Source: Hydrogenophaga sp. Root209 (lineage in GTDB: Bacteria; Pseudomonadota; Gammaproteobacteria; Burkholderiales; Burkholderiaceae_C). Taken from it: a stretch of DNA of 64,000 nt. The position numbers were made by a program, and so were the translations under genes. Positions 29,678 to 38,442 of the stretch are shown one piece after another. The stretch lies in contig NZ_LMIE01000030.1 of assembly GCF_001428625.1 (NCBI RefSeq), forward strand, positions 79,400 through 143,399. The letters are read 5' to 3'. Below the pieces are notes generated by a model, which was not told where the DNA came from, ran no database searches, and saw only the letters and a list, made by a program, of their open reading frames with translations. Position 1 is the first letter of the stretch; every line of letters starts with the position of its first letter.

Positions 29678-31546
29678 TCAGGGCTTCCTGGTGATGATGG
29701 GGTTGCGGGCCCACCAGGTGTCGATGGCCCAGACCTCACCGCTGGCGTACGGCGGCATTTTTTCCGGCCTTGCCAGCCGCCACGCGTTGTAGGCCATGCG
29801 GTGCGTCGTGGCCGACCACTGCGGAATCAACACATGGCTGTGCATGATGGCGCGGTCGAGCGCGCGGCAGGCCGCCAGGAACTCGGGCTGCGTGGGCGCT
29901 TCGATCATGCGTTCGATCAACGCGTCCACGGCGAGGTTGGCAATGCCGGTGTGGTTGCCCGAGTCCTCGGTCTTGGCAGCGGCGCTGCCGAAAAGGTCGG
30001 CGTACTCGGCGCCCGGGTTGTTGGTACCGCCGTAAGCGAGCGAGACGATGTCGAAATCGAAGCTGCGCAAGCGCTGCTGGTACAGCGCAAAGTCCACCGG
30101 GCGGAACTTGAGCTCAATACCCAGTTTGGTGAGGTTGCGGATCCACGGCGTGACCACGCGCGCACCGGTCTCATTGCTGTCCAGATACTCGAGCACCATG
30201 GCCTTGCCTTGCGCGTTGCGCAGTTGACCGCCCCGCACCGTCCAGCCAGCCTCGCGCAGCAAGGCCTGCGCGCGTTTGAGGTTGCCGCGCAGGGAGTTTT
30301 CGCCATCAGTGCGCGGCGCCGCGTAGGCCGGGCCGAACACGGCCGGTGGCAACTGCTTGCGCCAAGGCTCCAGCAAGGCCAACTCCTCGGGCGAGGGTGT
30401 GCCCTGCGGCGAACAGTCGGTGTTGCCGAACAGGCCCTGCACACGCTGATAGGCGTTGTAGAACATCTGGCGGTTCATCCACTCGTAGTCCATCGCCAGG
30501 CCCAGCGCCTCGCGCACGCGGATGTCGTCCAGTGGCGCACGGCGCGTGTTGAGCACATAGCTCTGGAAGCCCATGGGCAGGCGGTGCGTGAACTCGCCCT
30601 TGACGAGTTCGCCGGTGTCGAAGCGCTTGCCGTTGACGCGGCGTGCCCAATCGCCCGCCGAGAAAAAGCGCATGAGATCGAACTCGCCCGCCTTCAGCGC
30701 TTCGAGCCGCGCGGTGTTGTCCTTGTAGATCTTGACCACAATGCGGTCGAAGTTCGCAGTGCCGCGGCGCACCGGCAGGTCGCGCGCCCAGTAGGCCGGG
30801 TCGCGCACGTAGGTGATGTCCTTGCCGAACTCAACCGGGCCGATTCTGTAGGGCCCACTGCCGATGGGAATATCGGTCACGACCTGGTCAAAGGTCTTGC
30901 GTTGGCCCGTCTTGGGATCGATGGCATTGCCCCAGGCACGGCTGAACACCGGCAATCCGCCCACGGTCAGCGGCAGTTCGCGGTTGGGCTTCTTGAAACG
31001 GTAGCGCACGGTGCGCTCGCCCAGCACGTCCAGCCCGGCCACGTCCTGCAGGATGGTCTTGAAGGCCGGCGAGGTGTGCGGGCCCATGAGCGTGTCGAAG
31101 CTGTGCTTCACGTCGGCTGCGAGCACCGGGTCCCCATTGTGGAAACGCGCGGTGTCGCGCAGCTTGAACGTGACCGACAGGCCGTCGGGCGCGGCGCTCA
31201 CGTCTTCGGCCAGAAGGCCATAGCCGGCACCGTTCTCGTCCAGCGCGCCGGCCAGCAAGGAGTCGAACATCAGGTTGGACAAATACGCCGGCGCACTGCC
31301 GCGCAACGTGAACGGGTTGTACTTGTCGAAGGTGGACAGCCGAAGGTTGCTCACCAGGCGCAGTTCACCACCCTTGGGCGCGGTGGGATTGACGTAGTCG
31401 AAGTGGGTGAAGCCGTCGGGGTACTTGAGCTGGCCCCACAGCGCGTAGCCGTGTGCGGCCCAACCCAGCGGGCTCCAGAGCAGCAGCAACACGGCCAGGG
31501 TCAGCGAAACGAGTCGGTGGCCGGGGCGGGTGCTGTGAATGTGCAT
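29678..31546 (-). CDS. yejA: extracellular peptide-binding protein of YejABEF-type transporter
   Basis: A 622-residue periplasmic receptor of the SBP_bac_5 (oligopeptide-binding) family. A signal peptide is visible (about residues 12-31, ending SPLGWAAHG), followed by YALWGQLKYPDGFTHFDYVN and the YejA-type PKGGELRLVSN. Further family segments include FKLRDTARFHNGDPV and AYGGTNNPGAEYADLFGS. It would deliver peptides to the YejB/YejE permease. First gene of the yejABEF operon, five bases before yejB, divergent from fabI with only 38 bases between start codons. Confidence 0.92.
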   Translation of the reverse strand: MHIHSTRPGHRLVSLTLAVLLLLWSPLGWAAHGYALWGQLKYPDGFTHFDYVNPTAPKGGELRLVSNLRLSTFDKYNPFTLRGSAPAYLSNLMFDSLLAGALDENGAGYGLLAEDVSAAPDGLSVTFKLRDTARFHNGDPVLAADVKHSFDTLMGPHTSPAFKTILQDVAGLDVLGERTVRYRFKKPNRELPLTVGGLPVFSRAWGNAIDPKTGQRKTFDQVVTDIPIGSGPYRIGPVEFGKDITYVRDPAYWARDLPVRRGTANFDRIVVKIYKDNTARLEALKAGEFDLMRFFSAGDWARRVNGKRFDTGELVKGEFTHRLPMGFQSYVLNTRRAPLDDIRVREALGLAMDYEWMNRQMFYNAYQRVQGLFGNTDCSPQGTPSPEELALLEPWRKQLPPAVFGPAYAAPRTDGENSLRGNLKRAQALLREAGWTVRGGQLRNAQGKAMVLEYLDSNETGARVVTPWIRNLTKLGIELKFRPVDFALYQQRLRSFDFDIVSLAYGGTNNPGAEYADLFGSAAAKTEDSGNHTGIANLAVDALIERMIEAPTQPEFLAACRALDRAIMHSHVLIPQWSATTHRMAYNAWRLARPEKMPPYASGEVWAIDTWWARNPIITRKP

Positions 31547-31584
31547 GCGACAATTCTGAAGGAATTTTCACTGGAGACTGAAAC

Positions 31585-32382
31585 ATGGGTTTTCTCGCTG
31601 GCAAGAAATTGCTGATCACGGGCGTGCTGTCCAACCGATCCATCGCCTACGGCATTGCCAGGGCCTGCCATCAACAAGGCGCCGAGCTCGCTTTCAGCTA
31701 TGTCGGTGAGCGCTTCAAGGACCGCATCACCGAGTTCGCAGCCGACTTCGACTCCAAACTCATCTTTGACTGCGACGTGGGCGACGACGCCCAGATCGAC
31801 AAACTGTTCACCGACCTCGCGCTGGTGTGGCCCAGTTTCGACGGCTTCGTGCACAGCATCGGCTTCGCCCCACGCGAGGCCATCGCCGGTGACTTCCTGG
31901 ACGGCCTGAGCCGCGAGAGCTTCCGCATCGCACACGACATCAGTGCCTACAGCTTTCCCGCGATGGCCAAGGCCGCGCTGCCGATGCTCAACGACAAGTC
32001 GGCCCTGCTCACCCTCACCTATCTCGGCGCGCTGCGCGCCGTGCCCAACTACAACACCATGGGCCTGGCCAAGGCCAGCCTGGAAGCCTCGGTGCGCTAC
32101 CTGGCCGAGTCGCTCGGCCCCAAGGGCATGCGCGTCAACGGCATCAGCGCCGGCCCCATCAAGACGCTGGCGGCCAGCGGCATCAAGGACTTCGGCAAGC
32201 TACTGGGCATGGTGGCCAGCGCCTCGCCGATCCGGCGCAACGTCACCATCGAGGACGTTGGCAACGTGGCCGCCTTCCTGTTGAGTGATCTGGCCGCTGG
32301 CGTGACCGCCGAAATCACCTACGTGGACGGTGGCTACAGCCACACCACGGGCGTGAGCCGCGACAGCGACGCGTTGAGCTGA
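31585..32382 (+). CDS. fabI: enoyl-[acyl-carrier-protein] reductase (NADH)
   Basis: A 265-residue short-chain dehydrogenase that performs the last reduction of each fatty acid elongation round; the target of triclosan. Motifs: nucleotide-binding [13 protein letters not shown], catalytic Tyr156 and Lys163 in the Y-x6-K pair (YNTMGLAK), and [13 protein letters not shown]. The ATG at 31585 follows CTGGAGAC. It is divergent from yejA. Confidence 0.97.
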   Translation: MGFLAGKKLLITGVLSNRSIAYGIARACHQQGAELAFSYVGERFKDRITEFAADFDSKLIFDCDVGDDAQIDKLFTDLALVWPSFDGFVHSIGFAPREAIAGDFLDGLSRESFRIAHDISAYSFPAMAKAALPMLNDKSALLTLTYLGALRAVPNYNTMGLAKASLEASVRYLAESLGPKGMRVNGISAGPIKTLAASGIKDFGKLLGMVASASPIRRNVTIEDVGNVAAFLLSDLAAGVTAEITYVDGGYSHTTGVSRDSDALS

Positions 32383-32423
32383 TTCGTTCCGGATCTGGGG
32401 AACGCACACTGCGCGGCAGTTCC

Positions 32424-33314
32424 ATGAAGCGACGCGAGCTGATGGCCTGGCTGTGCGTCACCGCGTGTGGCCTGCCAACCGCAGCACGGGCGGGCGATGC
32501 GCCCGCCTTGATGCTCGCCAACGTTTACCGACCTGGCGTGCCGCTGGTTGAGTACTGGTTGAGCGAAAAGTACGACGGCCTGCGCGGCTTCTGGGATGGC
32601 CAGCGACTGATCACCCGCGGCGGTGAGGTGATCGTGGCACCCGCCTGGTTCACCGAAGGCTGGCCCGCCGAGCCCATGGATGGCGAACTCTGGATGGGCC
32701 GAGGTCTATTCGAAGAAACACTGTCTGCCGTGCGCCGTCAGACGCCCCGTGAAGACGCGTGGCTACGGATCCGCTTCATGGTGTTCGACCTGCCCGCGCA
32801 CCCGGGGCCTTTCACCGAACGCATCCAGGCTTACCAAGGGCTCGTGCGGAAAATCGATCGCGCCTGGGTGCGGGCCGTGCCGCAGGAACGCGTGGTCAGC
32901 CACGCCGAGCTGATGGTCCGACTGGACCGCATGGTGAAGGACGGCGGCGAAGGCCTGATGCTGCACCGGGGCGACTCGCTCTACCGCACAGTGCGCAGCG
33001 ACGACCTGTTGAAGGTGAAAACCCACGAAGACGCCGAAGCACGCGTGCTCGCGCACCTGCCCGGCCAGGGCCGACATGCCGCCCGCATGGGCGCCCTGCT
33101 CGTGCAGACACCCCAGGGTGTGCGTTTCCAGCTGGGCACCGGCTTCACCGATGCCCAGCGCGAGCAACCACCCGCCGTGGGCCAGTGGGTGACCTACCGC
33201 TTTCGCGGCGTCAACCCGAGCGGCGTGCCACGCTTTGCCAGCTTCATGCGGCTGCGCCCGGATGCACCGCCCCCACCCCTGGCTGGTCAGGCCTTCACGC
33301 AGTCGGCGAAATAG
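32424..33314 (+). CDS. secreted ATP-dependent DNA ligase (LigE-like)
   Basis: A 296-residue minimal ATP-dependent ligase. Residues 1-23 form a signal peptide ending TAARAG. The nucleotidyltransferase domain has Lys49 in motif I (SEKYDGLRG), motif III-like RIRFMVFDLPA, EGLMLH (motif IV) and the DLLKVK motif V; an OB domain follows (VTYRFRGVNPSGVPRF). Such Lig E enzymes are exported to the periplasm or surface in betaproteobacteria and gammaproteobacteria, where they seal nicked DNA, possibly linked to DNA uptake or biofilm DNA. The 3' end overlaps the convergent decarboxylase gene by 28 bases. Confidence 0.88.
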   Translation: MKRRELMAWLCVTACGLPTAARAGDAPALMLANVYRPGVPLVEYWLSEKYDGLRGFWDGQRLITRGGEVIVAPAWFTEGWPAEPMDGELWMGRGLFEETLSAVRRQTPREDAWLRIRFMVFDLPAHPGPFTERIQAYQGLVRKIDRAWVRAVPQERVVSHAELMVRLDRMVKDGGEGLMLHRGDSLYRTVRSDDLLKVKTHEDAEARVLAHLPGQGRHAARMGALLVQTPQGVRFQLGTGFTDAQREQPPAVGQWVTYRFRGVNPSGVPRFASFMRLRPDAPPPPLAGQAFTQSAK

Positions 33315-35569
33315 CGCTTCCTGCCGTCATCGCCCACCATCTCCACGAGACCGTGGATGTCGGTCTCGAAGCCTGGGCATTGCTGGTTGAACTCACGCGC
33401 GAACTTGAGGTAGTCGACGATCTTCTTGTTGAACACCTCGCCCGGGATCAGCAGCGGGATGCCCGGCGGGTATGGCGTGACCAGGCTGGTCGTGATGCGG
33501 CCTTCGAGTTCGTCGATCGGCACACGCTCGGTGGTGCGCTGCGCGATGTGCGCGAACGCATCGGTCGGCTTCATGGCCGGCGTGAGGTCGCTCAGGTACA
33601 TCTCGGTGGTCAGGCGCGCGATGTCGTAGCGCGCGTACAGCTCGTGCACATGCTGGCACAGGTCGCGCAGGCCCATCTGCTCGTAGCGCGGGTGCTTCTG
33701 GCAGAACTCGGGCAGGATGCGCCACATCGGCTGGTTCTTGGCGTAGTCGTCCTTGAACTGCTGCAGCGCAGTCAGCAGCGTGTTCCAGCGGCCCTTGGTG
33801 ATGCCGATGGTGAACATGATGAAGAAGCTGTAAAGCCCCGTCTTCTCCACCACCACACCGTGCTCGGCAAGGAACTTGGTGACGATGGAAGCCGGAATGC
33901 CTTCGGGCTCGAAGCGGCCGTCCAGGTTCAGGCCGGGGGTGACGATGGTGGCCTTGATCGGGTCCAGCATGTTGAAGCCCGGCGCCATGTCGCCAAAGCC
34001 GTGCCAGTCCTTGGCGGTAGCCTGTGAACCCGCCGGGTCGGCGTTGAGCACCCAGTCGGTTGCCTCGCCCATGCCCTCCTCGGCCAGATCGTCCGGGCCC
34101 CAGACCTTGAACCACCAGTCGTCGTCGCCGAACTCGGCGTCGATCTTGCGCATGGCGCGGCGGAAGTCGAGCGCCTCAAAAATGCTTTCTTCCACCAGCG
34201 CACGGCCGCCGGGTGGCTCCATCATGGCTGCGGCCACGTCGCAGCTGGCGATGATCGCGTACTGCGGGCTGGTGCTGGTGTGCATCAGGTAAGCCTCGTT
34301 GAAGAGGTGGCGGTCGAGTTTGACGTTCTGCGAGTCCTGCACGAGCACATGGCTGGCCTGGCTGATGCCGGCGAGCAGCTTGTGGATGGACTGCGTGGCG
34401 TACACCACCGACTCCATGGGTCGCACCCGCTTCTTGCCCATGGCGTGGTAGTTGCCATAGAAAGGATGGAACGCCGCGTGCGGCAGCCAGGCCTCGTCGA
34501 AATGCAGGTTGGCCACATAGCCGTCGAGCATCTGCTTGATGGCCTCGGTGTTGTAGAGCACACCGTCGTAGGTGGATTGCGTGAGCGTGAGCACGCGCGG
34601 CTTGACCGCGTCTGCGTCCACGCCCGCCAGCAGCGGGTTGGCGCGGATCTTGGCCTTGATGGCATCGATCTCGAACTCGCTCTGCGGGATCGGGCCGATG
34701 ATGCCGTAGTGGTTGCGCGTGGGCTTCAAGAAGACGGGGATCGCGCCCGTCATGATGATGCTGTGCAGGATGGACTTGTGGCAGTTGCGATCCACCACGA
34801 CCACGTCGCCCGGCGCCACGGTGTGATGCCAGACCATCTTGTTGCTGGTGCTGGTGCCGTTGGTGACGAAGAAGCAGTGATCGGCGTTGAAGATGCGCGC
34901 CGCGTTGCGCTCGCTGGCGCCGATGGCGCCGTTGTGGTCCAGCAACTGGCCGAGTTCTTCCACCGCATTGCACACGTCGGCGCGCAGCATGTTCTCGCCA
35001 AAGAACTGGTGGAACATCTGGCCCACCGGGCTCTTGAGAAACGCCACGCCGCCCGAGTGGCCAGGGCAATGCCACGAATAGGAGCCGTCTTCCGCGTAGT
35101 CGAGCAGCGCCTTGAAGAACGGCGGCTGGATGCCTTCGAGGTAGCTCTTGGCCTCGCGGATGATGTGGCGCGCCACGAACTCCGGCGTGTCCTCGAACAT
35201 GTGGATGAAGCCGTGCAGCTCGCGCAGGATGTCGTTGGGCAAATGCCGGCTGGTCTTGGTCTCGCCGTAGATGTAGATCGGCACGTCCGAGTTCTTGCGG
35301 CGCACCTCTTCAATGAAGTTGCGCAGGTTCAACACCACGGGATCGAGATCGGCGCCGTGGCTGAACTCCTCGTCGTCGATCGACAGGATGAAGGCGCTGG
35401 CCCGGCTCTGTTGTTGGGCGAACTGGCTCATGTCGCCGTAGCTGGTCACCCCGACCACTTCAAAGCCCTCCACCTCAATGGCCTGCGCCAGCGCGCGAAT
35501 GCCCAGGCCCGAGGTGTTTTCAGAACGGAAGTCCTCGTCGATGATGACGATGGGGAAGCGAAATTTCAT
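33287..35569 (-). CDS. arginine/lysine/ornithine decarboxylase
   Basis: A 760-residue PLP enzyme of the fold-type I (inducible-type) family. It has the receiver-like N-terminal wing domain (IVIIDEDFRSENTSGLG), the core domain with PLP Lys in ATQSIHKLLAGISQ, HFDEAWLPHAAF, and a C-terminal domain with the family motif PYPPGIPLLIPGE. In many Burkholderiales such an enzyme provides putrescine or agmatine for polyamine synthesis. The exact substrate (arginine, lysine or ornithine) cannot be decided from motifs. No adjacent antiporter gene is present, which argues for a biosynthetic rather than an acid-resistance role (inference). Confidence 0.92.
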   Translation of the reverse strand: MKFRFPIVIIDEDFRSENTSGLGIRALAQAIEVEGFEVVGVTSYGDMSQFAQQQSRASAFILSIDDEEFSHGADLDPVVLNLRNFIEEVRRKNSDVPIYIYGETKTSRHLPNDILRELHGFIHMFEDTPEFVARHIIREAKSYLEGIQPPFFKALLDYAEDGSYSWHCPGHSGGVAFLKSPVGQMFHQFFGENMLRADVCNAVEELGQLLDHNGAIGASERNAARIFNADHCFFVTNGTSTSNKMVWHHTVAPGDVVVVDRNCHKSILHSIIMTGAIPVFLKPTRNHYGIIGPIPQSEFEIDAIKAKIRANPLLAGVDADAVKPRVLTLTQSTYDGVLYNTEAIKQMLDGYVANLHFDEAWLPHAAFHPFYGNYHAMGKKRVRPMESVVYATQSIHKLLAGISQASHVLVQDSQNVKLDRHLFNEAYLMHTSTSPQYAIIASCDVAAAMMEPPGGRALVEESIFEALDFRRAMRKIDAEFGDDDWWFKVWGPDDLAEEGMGEATDWVLNADPAGSQATAKDWHGFGDMAPGFNMLDPIKATIVTPGLNLDGRFEPEGIPASIVTKFLAEHGVVVEKTGLYSFFIMFTIGITKGRWNTLLTALQQFKDDYAKNQPMWRILPEFCQKHPRYEQMGLRDLCQHVHELYARYDIARLTTEMYLSDLTPAMKPTDAFAHIAQRTTERVPIDELEGRITTSLVTPYPPGIPLLIPGEVFNKKIVDYLKFAREFNQQCPGFETDIHGLVEMVGDDGRKRYFADCVKA

Positions 35570-35706
35570 GAAATTCTCCAGCCGCGGGGGCGGCCATCAG
35601 GCAAAAGAAGGCAGGCAACGAAAGCGCCCTTGATGGCAAAGCAGGCGCGAAGTGTACGGACAACGTGTGTCCGCGCCCTGGGACCGCATGGCATTTGCCG
35701 CAGAAT

Positions 35707-35731
35707 GTGGCGTTGGTCCTACAAACGCCAC
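35707..35731. other. perfect hairpin in the decarboxylase/nfeD intergenic region
   Basis: GTGGCGTT (35707-35714) pairs with AACGCCAC (35724-35731) around a 9-base loop. No T tract follows on either strand. It lies about 67 bases before the nfeD-like ATG and about 140 before the decarboxylase start on the other strand. It may be a leader structure or operator; the role is unknown. Confidence 0.35.
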
Positions 35732-35797
35732 CCCTGGACGCGGGCCAGCGGCGAACACAAGGACCCGTCGTACTCGGTCAACAAAGCGGGAGCATGC

Positions 35798-36223
35798 ATG
35801 TCGGATTCAACATTGTGGTGGTTGTTGGCGGGTTCCACCGTCGCGCTGGAGCTGTTCACGGGCACCTTTTACCTGCTCATGCTGGCCGTGGGCATGGTAG
35901 CTGGCGCGTTCGCGGCCCACGCCGGCCTGGGCATGGCGGGGCAACTGATTGCTGCCGCCTTCACCGGGATGGCGGCGGTCGTGGCCTGGTACTTCGTCAA
36001 GAGGCGACGCGCCACCGACCCGTCCGTGCGCGCCATGCGCAGCGTGAACCTGGATGTGGGCGAGATCCTGCAGATCGATGAATGGAACGCTGACGGCACC
36101 GCCAGCGTCAAATACCGGGGTGCCCAGTGGACCGTGATCCAACGCCCGGGCAATCCGCCCACACCCGGCGCCTACCGCGTGGCCGAACTGGTGGGTAGCC
36201 GCCTGCTGGTCGACAAGGTCTGA
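35798..36223 (+). CDS. NfeD-like membrane protein
   Basis: A 141-residue protein with N-terminal hydrophobic spans (about residues 5-65: LWWLLAGSTVALELFTGTFY, GMVAGAFAAHAGLG, AAFTGMAAVVAWYF) and a C-terminal soluble OB-fold NfeD domain (VNLDVGEILQIDEWNADG, KYRGAQWTVIQRPG). Proteins of this class pair with SPFH/stomatin proteins in membrane microdomains; such a gene follows 67 bases downstream. The ATG at 35798 is preferred because the long frame upstream is the antisense of the decarboxylase gene. Confidence 0.9.
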   Translation: MSDSTLWWLLAGSTVALELFTGTFYLLMLAVGMVAGAFAAHAGLGMAGQLIAAAFTGMAAVVAWYFVKRRRATDPSVRAMRSVNLDVGEILQIDEWNADGTASVKYRGAQWTVIQRPGNPPTPGAYRVAELVGSRLLVDKV

Positions 36224-36290
36224 GCTTCGACGCCGCCATGCCCTTGCGCTAACCTCACCATCTTCCAACTTTCCTGAGAACCACCTCGCC

Positions 36291-37205
36291 ATGGAAATCG
36301 CCATCCTGTTGATCATCGTCGCTGCCATCTTCATCACGCGCTCCATCAAGGTGGTGCCGCAGCAAAACGCCTGGGTGGTGGAACGCCTGGGCAAATACAA
36401 CTCGTCGCTCGCCCCGGGCCTGAACTTTCTGATCCCCTTCATCGACAAGGTGGCCTACAAGCACAGCCTGAAGGAGATCCCGCTCGACGTCCCCAGCCAG
36501 GTCTGCATCACGCGCGACAACACCCAGTTGCAGGTCGACGGCATCCTGTATTTCCAGGTCACCGACCCCATGCGCGCCAGCTACGGCTCGTCCAACTACA
36601 TCGTGGCCGTGACCCAGCTCGCCCAGACCTCGCTGCGCTCGGTCATCGGCAAGCTGGAGCTGGACAAGACCTTCGAAGAACGCGACATCATCAACGCCCA
36701 GGTGGTACACGCCATCGACGAAGCCGCGCTGAACTGGGGCGTGAAGGTGCTGCGTTACGAAATCAAGGACCTGACACCACCCAAGGAAATCCTGCTGGCC
36801 ATGCAGGCGCAGATCACCGCCGAACGCGAGAAGCGCGCTCTCATCGCCGCCTCCGAAGGCCGTCGCCAGGAGCAGATCAATATCGCCACCGGCGAGCGCG
36901 AAGCCTTCATTGCCCGTTCCGAGGGTGAGAAGCAGGCGGAGATCAACAACGCTCAGGGTGAGGCCTCTGCCATCCTCGCCGTGGCCGAAGCCACCGCCGA
37001 GGCCATTCGCAAGGTGGCAGACGCTATCCGCCAGCCCGGTGGACAGGAAGCCGTGCAGCTGAAGGTCACCGAGCGCGCCGTGGACGCCTACAGCAAGGTC
37101 GCCGCCGACGCCACCACCACCCTGATCGTGCCCAGCAACATGACCGAGGTCTCCGCCCTGATCGCCTCCGCCATGAAGATGGTCGGCGCCACCAAGACCA
37201 ACTGA
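36291..37205 (+). CDS. SPFH/Band 7 (stomatin-like) membrane protein, QmcA type
   Basis: A 304-residue protein with one N-terminal membrane anchor (about residues 3-18), the SPFH domain (KVVPQQNAWVVERLGKYNS, LAPGLNFLIPF, VDGILYFQVTDPMRASYG) and a C-terminal coiled coil rich in Ala/Glu (EREKRALIAASEGRRQE, GEASAILAVAEATAEAI). Family members organise membrane microdomains or help control membrane proteolysis. It forms a typical NfeD-SPFH pair with the gene upstream. Confidence 0.93.
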   Translation: MEIAILLIIVAAIFITRSIKVVPQQNAWVVERLGKYNSSLAPGLNFLIPFIDKVAYKHSLKEIPLDVPSQVCITRDNTQLQVDGILYFQVTDPMRASYGSSNYIVAVTQLAQTSLRSVIGKLELDKTFEERDIINAQVVHAIDEAALNWGVKVLRYEIKDLTPPKEILLAMQAQITAEREKRALIAASEGRRQEQINIATGEREAFIARSEGEKQAEINNAQGEASAILAVAEATAEAIRKVADAIRQPGGQEAVQLKVTERAVDAYSKVAADATTTLIVPSNMTEVSALIASAMKMVGATKTN

Positions 37206-37229
37206 CCCCCTCCCCTCGTCGAGACCACC

Positions 37230-37622
37230 ATGACCCTCGCACGCAACGTTCTCGGTGGCGAACTGCTGCCCTGCTCCTACGACCCACTCACGGGGTTCTA
37301 CCGGGACGGTTGCTGCGAGACCGGCCCCGACGACCAAGGCACCCATGTGGTGTGCGCACGCGTCACCGCGCCATTTCTGGCGTTTTCGCGCGAGCGGGGC
37401 AACGACCTCAGCACCCCCCGGCCGGAGTGGCGCTTCGCCGGTCTCAAACCCGGCGATCGCTGGTGCGTTTGCGTGCGGCGCTGGCTGGAAGCCCTGCAGG
37501 CCGGCGCCGCACCGCCCGTGGTGCTGGAGAGCACCAACGCCACCACGTTGCAGTACGTGAAGCTGGAGGTGCTGCAACAACATGCCTGGCACAAGACGGC
37601 CGATGGGAGCCCAACCACCTGA
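37230..37622 (+). CDS. DUF2237 family protein
   Basis: A 130-residue protein recognised by NVLGGELLPCSYDPLTGFYR, the CCETGPDDQGTHVVCA stretch and the GLKPGDRWCVCVRRWLEAL end, all typical for DUF2237. The several conserved cysteines (residues 15, 28, 29 and others) suggest metal or redox chemistry, but no function is established. It follows the SPFH gene by 24 bases and may share its transcript; tRNA-Ser follows. Confidence 0.88.
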   Translation: MTLARNVLGGELLPCSYDPLTGFYRDGCCETGPDDQGTHVVCARVTAPFLAFSRERGNDLSTPRPEWRFAGLKPGDRWCVCVRRWLEALQAGAAPPVVLESTNATTLQYVKLEVLQQHAWHKTADGSPTT

Positions 37623-37640
37623 GCCAGTCAGCCAGGCTGC

Positions 37641-37646
37641 TACAAT
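37641..37646 (+). promoter_or_regulatory. -10 element of the tRNA-Ser gene
   Basis: TACAAT lies 12 bases before the mature tRNA 5' end, the spacing expected for a short leader. A clear -35 is not seen at the expected distance. The site falls 18 bases after the DUF2237 stop. Confidence 0.4.
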
Positions 37647-37658
37647 CGTGGGCTTCGC

Positions 37659-37748
<90 letters not shown>

Positions 37749-37758
37749 GGGATCAAGC

Positions 37759-37784
37759 AAAAACGGGCCTCACGGCCCGTTTTT
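37759..37784 (+). terminator. intrinsic terminator of tRNA-Ser
   Basis: AAACGGGCC (37761-37769) and GGCCCGTTT (37774-37782) form a perfect 9-base stem with a TCAC loop, followed by further T residues. It ends the tRNA transcript and, having A residues on the other side, may also serve the convergent hemerythrin-like gene. Confidence 0.88.
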
Positions 37785-37808
37785 CATTTCTGCGCCTCAT
37801 GCGCCACG

Positions 37809-38261
37809 TCATCCCGCCACCACGGTCCGCATACGCTTCAGGTCTCGCCGGTACTTGCCGGCCAAGCTGCTCTTTTGCGCATCGCTGAGGATTTTCCCGG
37901 ACAGCTGGAAGAACTTGGTCTCCTCTTCCTTGAGGTGGTGGTGCACTTCGTGCGACAGCTTCCTGGCAAGCTCGGGCCAAGTCTTCAGGTCTTCGTGAGC
38001 CTCGCCCAACGCTTCGACGCACTCGTCGATCTCGTGGTGTTCGGACAAAGCGTGCCGCGACGGCTTGAGGCCCAGGTCGTCCAGCAAGATGGGGGCATAC
38101 AGGAACCGCTCTTCCGCGGCTGCATGAGCTGCCAGTTCGATGCGCAGCGTCGTGAAAGTTTCCTTCGCGCGCGGGTCTTCCGGTTTGATGCGAACCAATT
38201 GCCGGCACAGTTTGCGCTGAACCTCGTGACTCTCCCTCAGGGCTTCGTAGATGTTGTCCAT
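37809..38261 (-). CDS. hemerythrin HHE cation-binding domain protein
   Basis: A 150-residue four-helix protein. Iron-ligand candidates follow the hemerythrin pattern: His in LRESHEVQRKL, HAAAEERFLYAPI, SEHHEIDECVEAL and SHEVHHHLKEEETKFFQL. Related proteins bind a di-iron site and act in oxygen or nitric oxide sensing or iron-sulfur repair; the role here is not determined. The ATG at 38261 is chosen because upstream codons lack homology. It is convergent with the tRNA-Ser transcript. Confidence 0.85.
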   Translation of the reverse strand: MDNIYEALRESHEVQRKLCRQLVRIKPEDPRAKETFTTLRIELAAHAAAEERFLYAPILLDDLGLKPSRHALSEHHEIDECVEALGEAHEDLKTWPELARKLSHEVHHHLKEEETKFFQLSGKILSDAQKSSLAGKYRRDLKRMRTVVAG

Positions 38262-38397
38262 GTGGATCTCCGTGGTGGGTTTCTGGGAACAGGCCCGACC
38301 ATAGCCGCATCCCGGCATCGGCGGTGTAGGACATCGACGCATAGAAAAGTGCAGACTGCCCTGACAGATCACACGGTGGCTCGGCACCCCAAAAAGA

Positions 38398-38421
38398 AAA
38401 AGCCACCCGAAGGTGGCTTTT
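38398..38421. terminator. bidirectional intrinsic terminator after the branched-chain amino-acid receptor gene
   Basis: AAAAGCCACC and GGTGGCTTTT are perfect 10-base arms around a CGAA tetraloop, with T/A-rich flanks on both sides. It lies 22 bases past the stop of the receptor gene at 38443 (minus strand) and fits as its terminator. Confidence 0.85.
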
Positions 38422-38442
38422 CAAAAGAACCGGAGCGCTGGA

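Noticed and set aside
34280-35797. Long plus-strand frame running into the nfeD-like gene
   Set aside because: It mirrors the decarboxylase gene on the other strand. NfeD homology starts only at 35798.
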